Positions 63,716-64,000 of a stretch of 64,000 bases of DNA are shown piece by piece. The position numbers were made by a program, and so were the translations under genes. The stretch is from contig OZ244718.1 in assembly GCA_965218945.1 (NCBI GenBank), forward strand, positions 2,542,001 through 2,606,000, given 5' to 3'. How positions within the stretch are numbered: the stretch's first letter is position 1; each line of letters begins with the position of its first letter. The notes beneath the pieces are model-generated. The model was not told the origin of the DNA, ran no database searches, and was given only the letters and a program-made list of their open reading frames with translations. This stretch comes from DAOUJW01 sp965218945 (lineage in GTDB: Bacteria; Chloroflexota; Dehalococcoidia; Lucifugimonadales; UBA2985).

Positions 63716-64000
63716 TTACCCACGGAAGTTGCGCCGCATCTCGGATATGTACCGGCGACCAAGCCAATCCGCGTTGTCGTCGAGCCAGTCGCTCAGCCTG
63801 GTCGTGCCGGTCGGCGGTTTGCGCGATGTGAGCAGACCGGCCATGAGGCCGTCAACCTCGTCGCGGGTGAGCGCCATGTCACGCATCAGGAAACCGACCA
63901 GCCGGGTCAGGGCTAGGCCCACCGACGGGGGCGTGTGGACCAACCGCGCGCGGATGCCCATTGAGGAGGCCAGGAGGCGAAGCAGGGCCTCGAAGGAGAT
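63716..64000 (-). CDS. C-terminal part of a gene entering from the right edge, SDR/epimerase-like
   Basis: The minus-strand frame is open from 64000 to a stop at 63716 (94 codons seen). The end reads MRDMALTRDEVDGLMAGLLT, then PTGTTRLSDWLDDNADWLGR and RYISEMRRNFRG. Tails of the form TRDEIDGLM...PTG.TRLSDWL...LG.RYASEL occur on NAD(P)H-binding epimerase-like proteins. The catalytic part lies outside the window, so the call is tentative. Confidence 0.55.
   Translation of the reverse strand: MSFEALLRLLASSMGIRARLVHTPPSVGLALTRLVGFLMRDMALTRDEVDGLMAGLLTSRKPPTGTTRLSDWLDDNADWLGRRYISEMRRNFRG

Noticed and set aside
1..64000. CRISPR arrays
   Set aside because: No regularly spaced short direct repeats and no cas genes were seen; the 35-bp pair at 45623 is only two copies 95 bp apart.

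Overview
The window is a bacterial chromosome segment. The PT-rich lipoprotein linkers, the subtilase with a cadherin-like and GLUG-type tail, the NarL-type regulators and the BKACE and SDR genes suggest a Chloroflexota lineage of the Dehalococcoidia/SAR202 type. That placement is an inference from gene style; no rRNA or ribosomal protein gene is present.

Layout. 1-7040: a secreted serpin and a subtilase-like protease overlapping by 4 nt, next to a LuxR/NarL-type two-component system; the upstream regions of both carry the same 14-bp palindrome. 7179-12057: a response-regulator remnant, an EEP nuclease/phosphatase-like gene, a divergent MFS/AraC pair, a decayed antitoxin and a DnaQ-like exonuclease. 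12359-16253: a GmrSD-like DUF262/DUF1524 gene and a large serine recombinase whose 3' end runs into a tRNA-Lys gene, so probably an integrated element. 16281-18937: lepB, then a scar around tRNA-Asn (truncated permease on one side, truncated BKACE and NarL pieces on the other) and a second EEP gene. 19030-23414: a glycine betaine-type ABC transporter operon. 23690-40746: mostly housekeeping and accessory metabolism (amidinohydrolase-like enzyme, SDR, a stand-alone adenylation-carrier-reductase, DEAD-box helicase, M16 peptidase, methyltransferase, amino-acid binding protein, MFS), with a palindromic MITE-like repeat and several decayed fragments.

40743-63420 is increasingly a defence-type island: an Mrr-like nuclease fused to a beta-propeller, a P-loop kinase, an IS1595 scar in a lipoprotein gene, then an 11-kb co-directional minus-strand array (Eco57I-like DNA methyltransferase, ParE-like toxin, three small membrane proteins, DUF4365 nuclease plus an unrecognised 375-aa partner, PIN/AF2212 toxin-antitoxin, PLD-SNF2 helicase). 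Divergent from it are an XRE regulator and a 1502-aa protein with a Cap4/Mrr-like nuclease end, a STAND-type P-loop NTPase and a long helical C-terminus, the architecture of Avs-like antiviral sensors. An intact IS630 element closes the island.

The best candidates for undescribed systems are the Mrr-propeller fusion, the methyltransferase-to-helicase array with its DUF4365/375-aa pair, the nuclease-STAND protein with its XRE regulator, and the serpin/protease pair that may be under two-component control.
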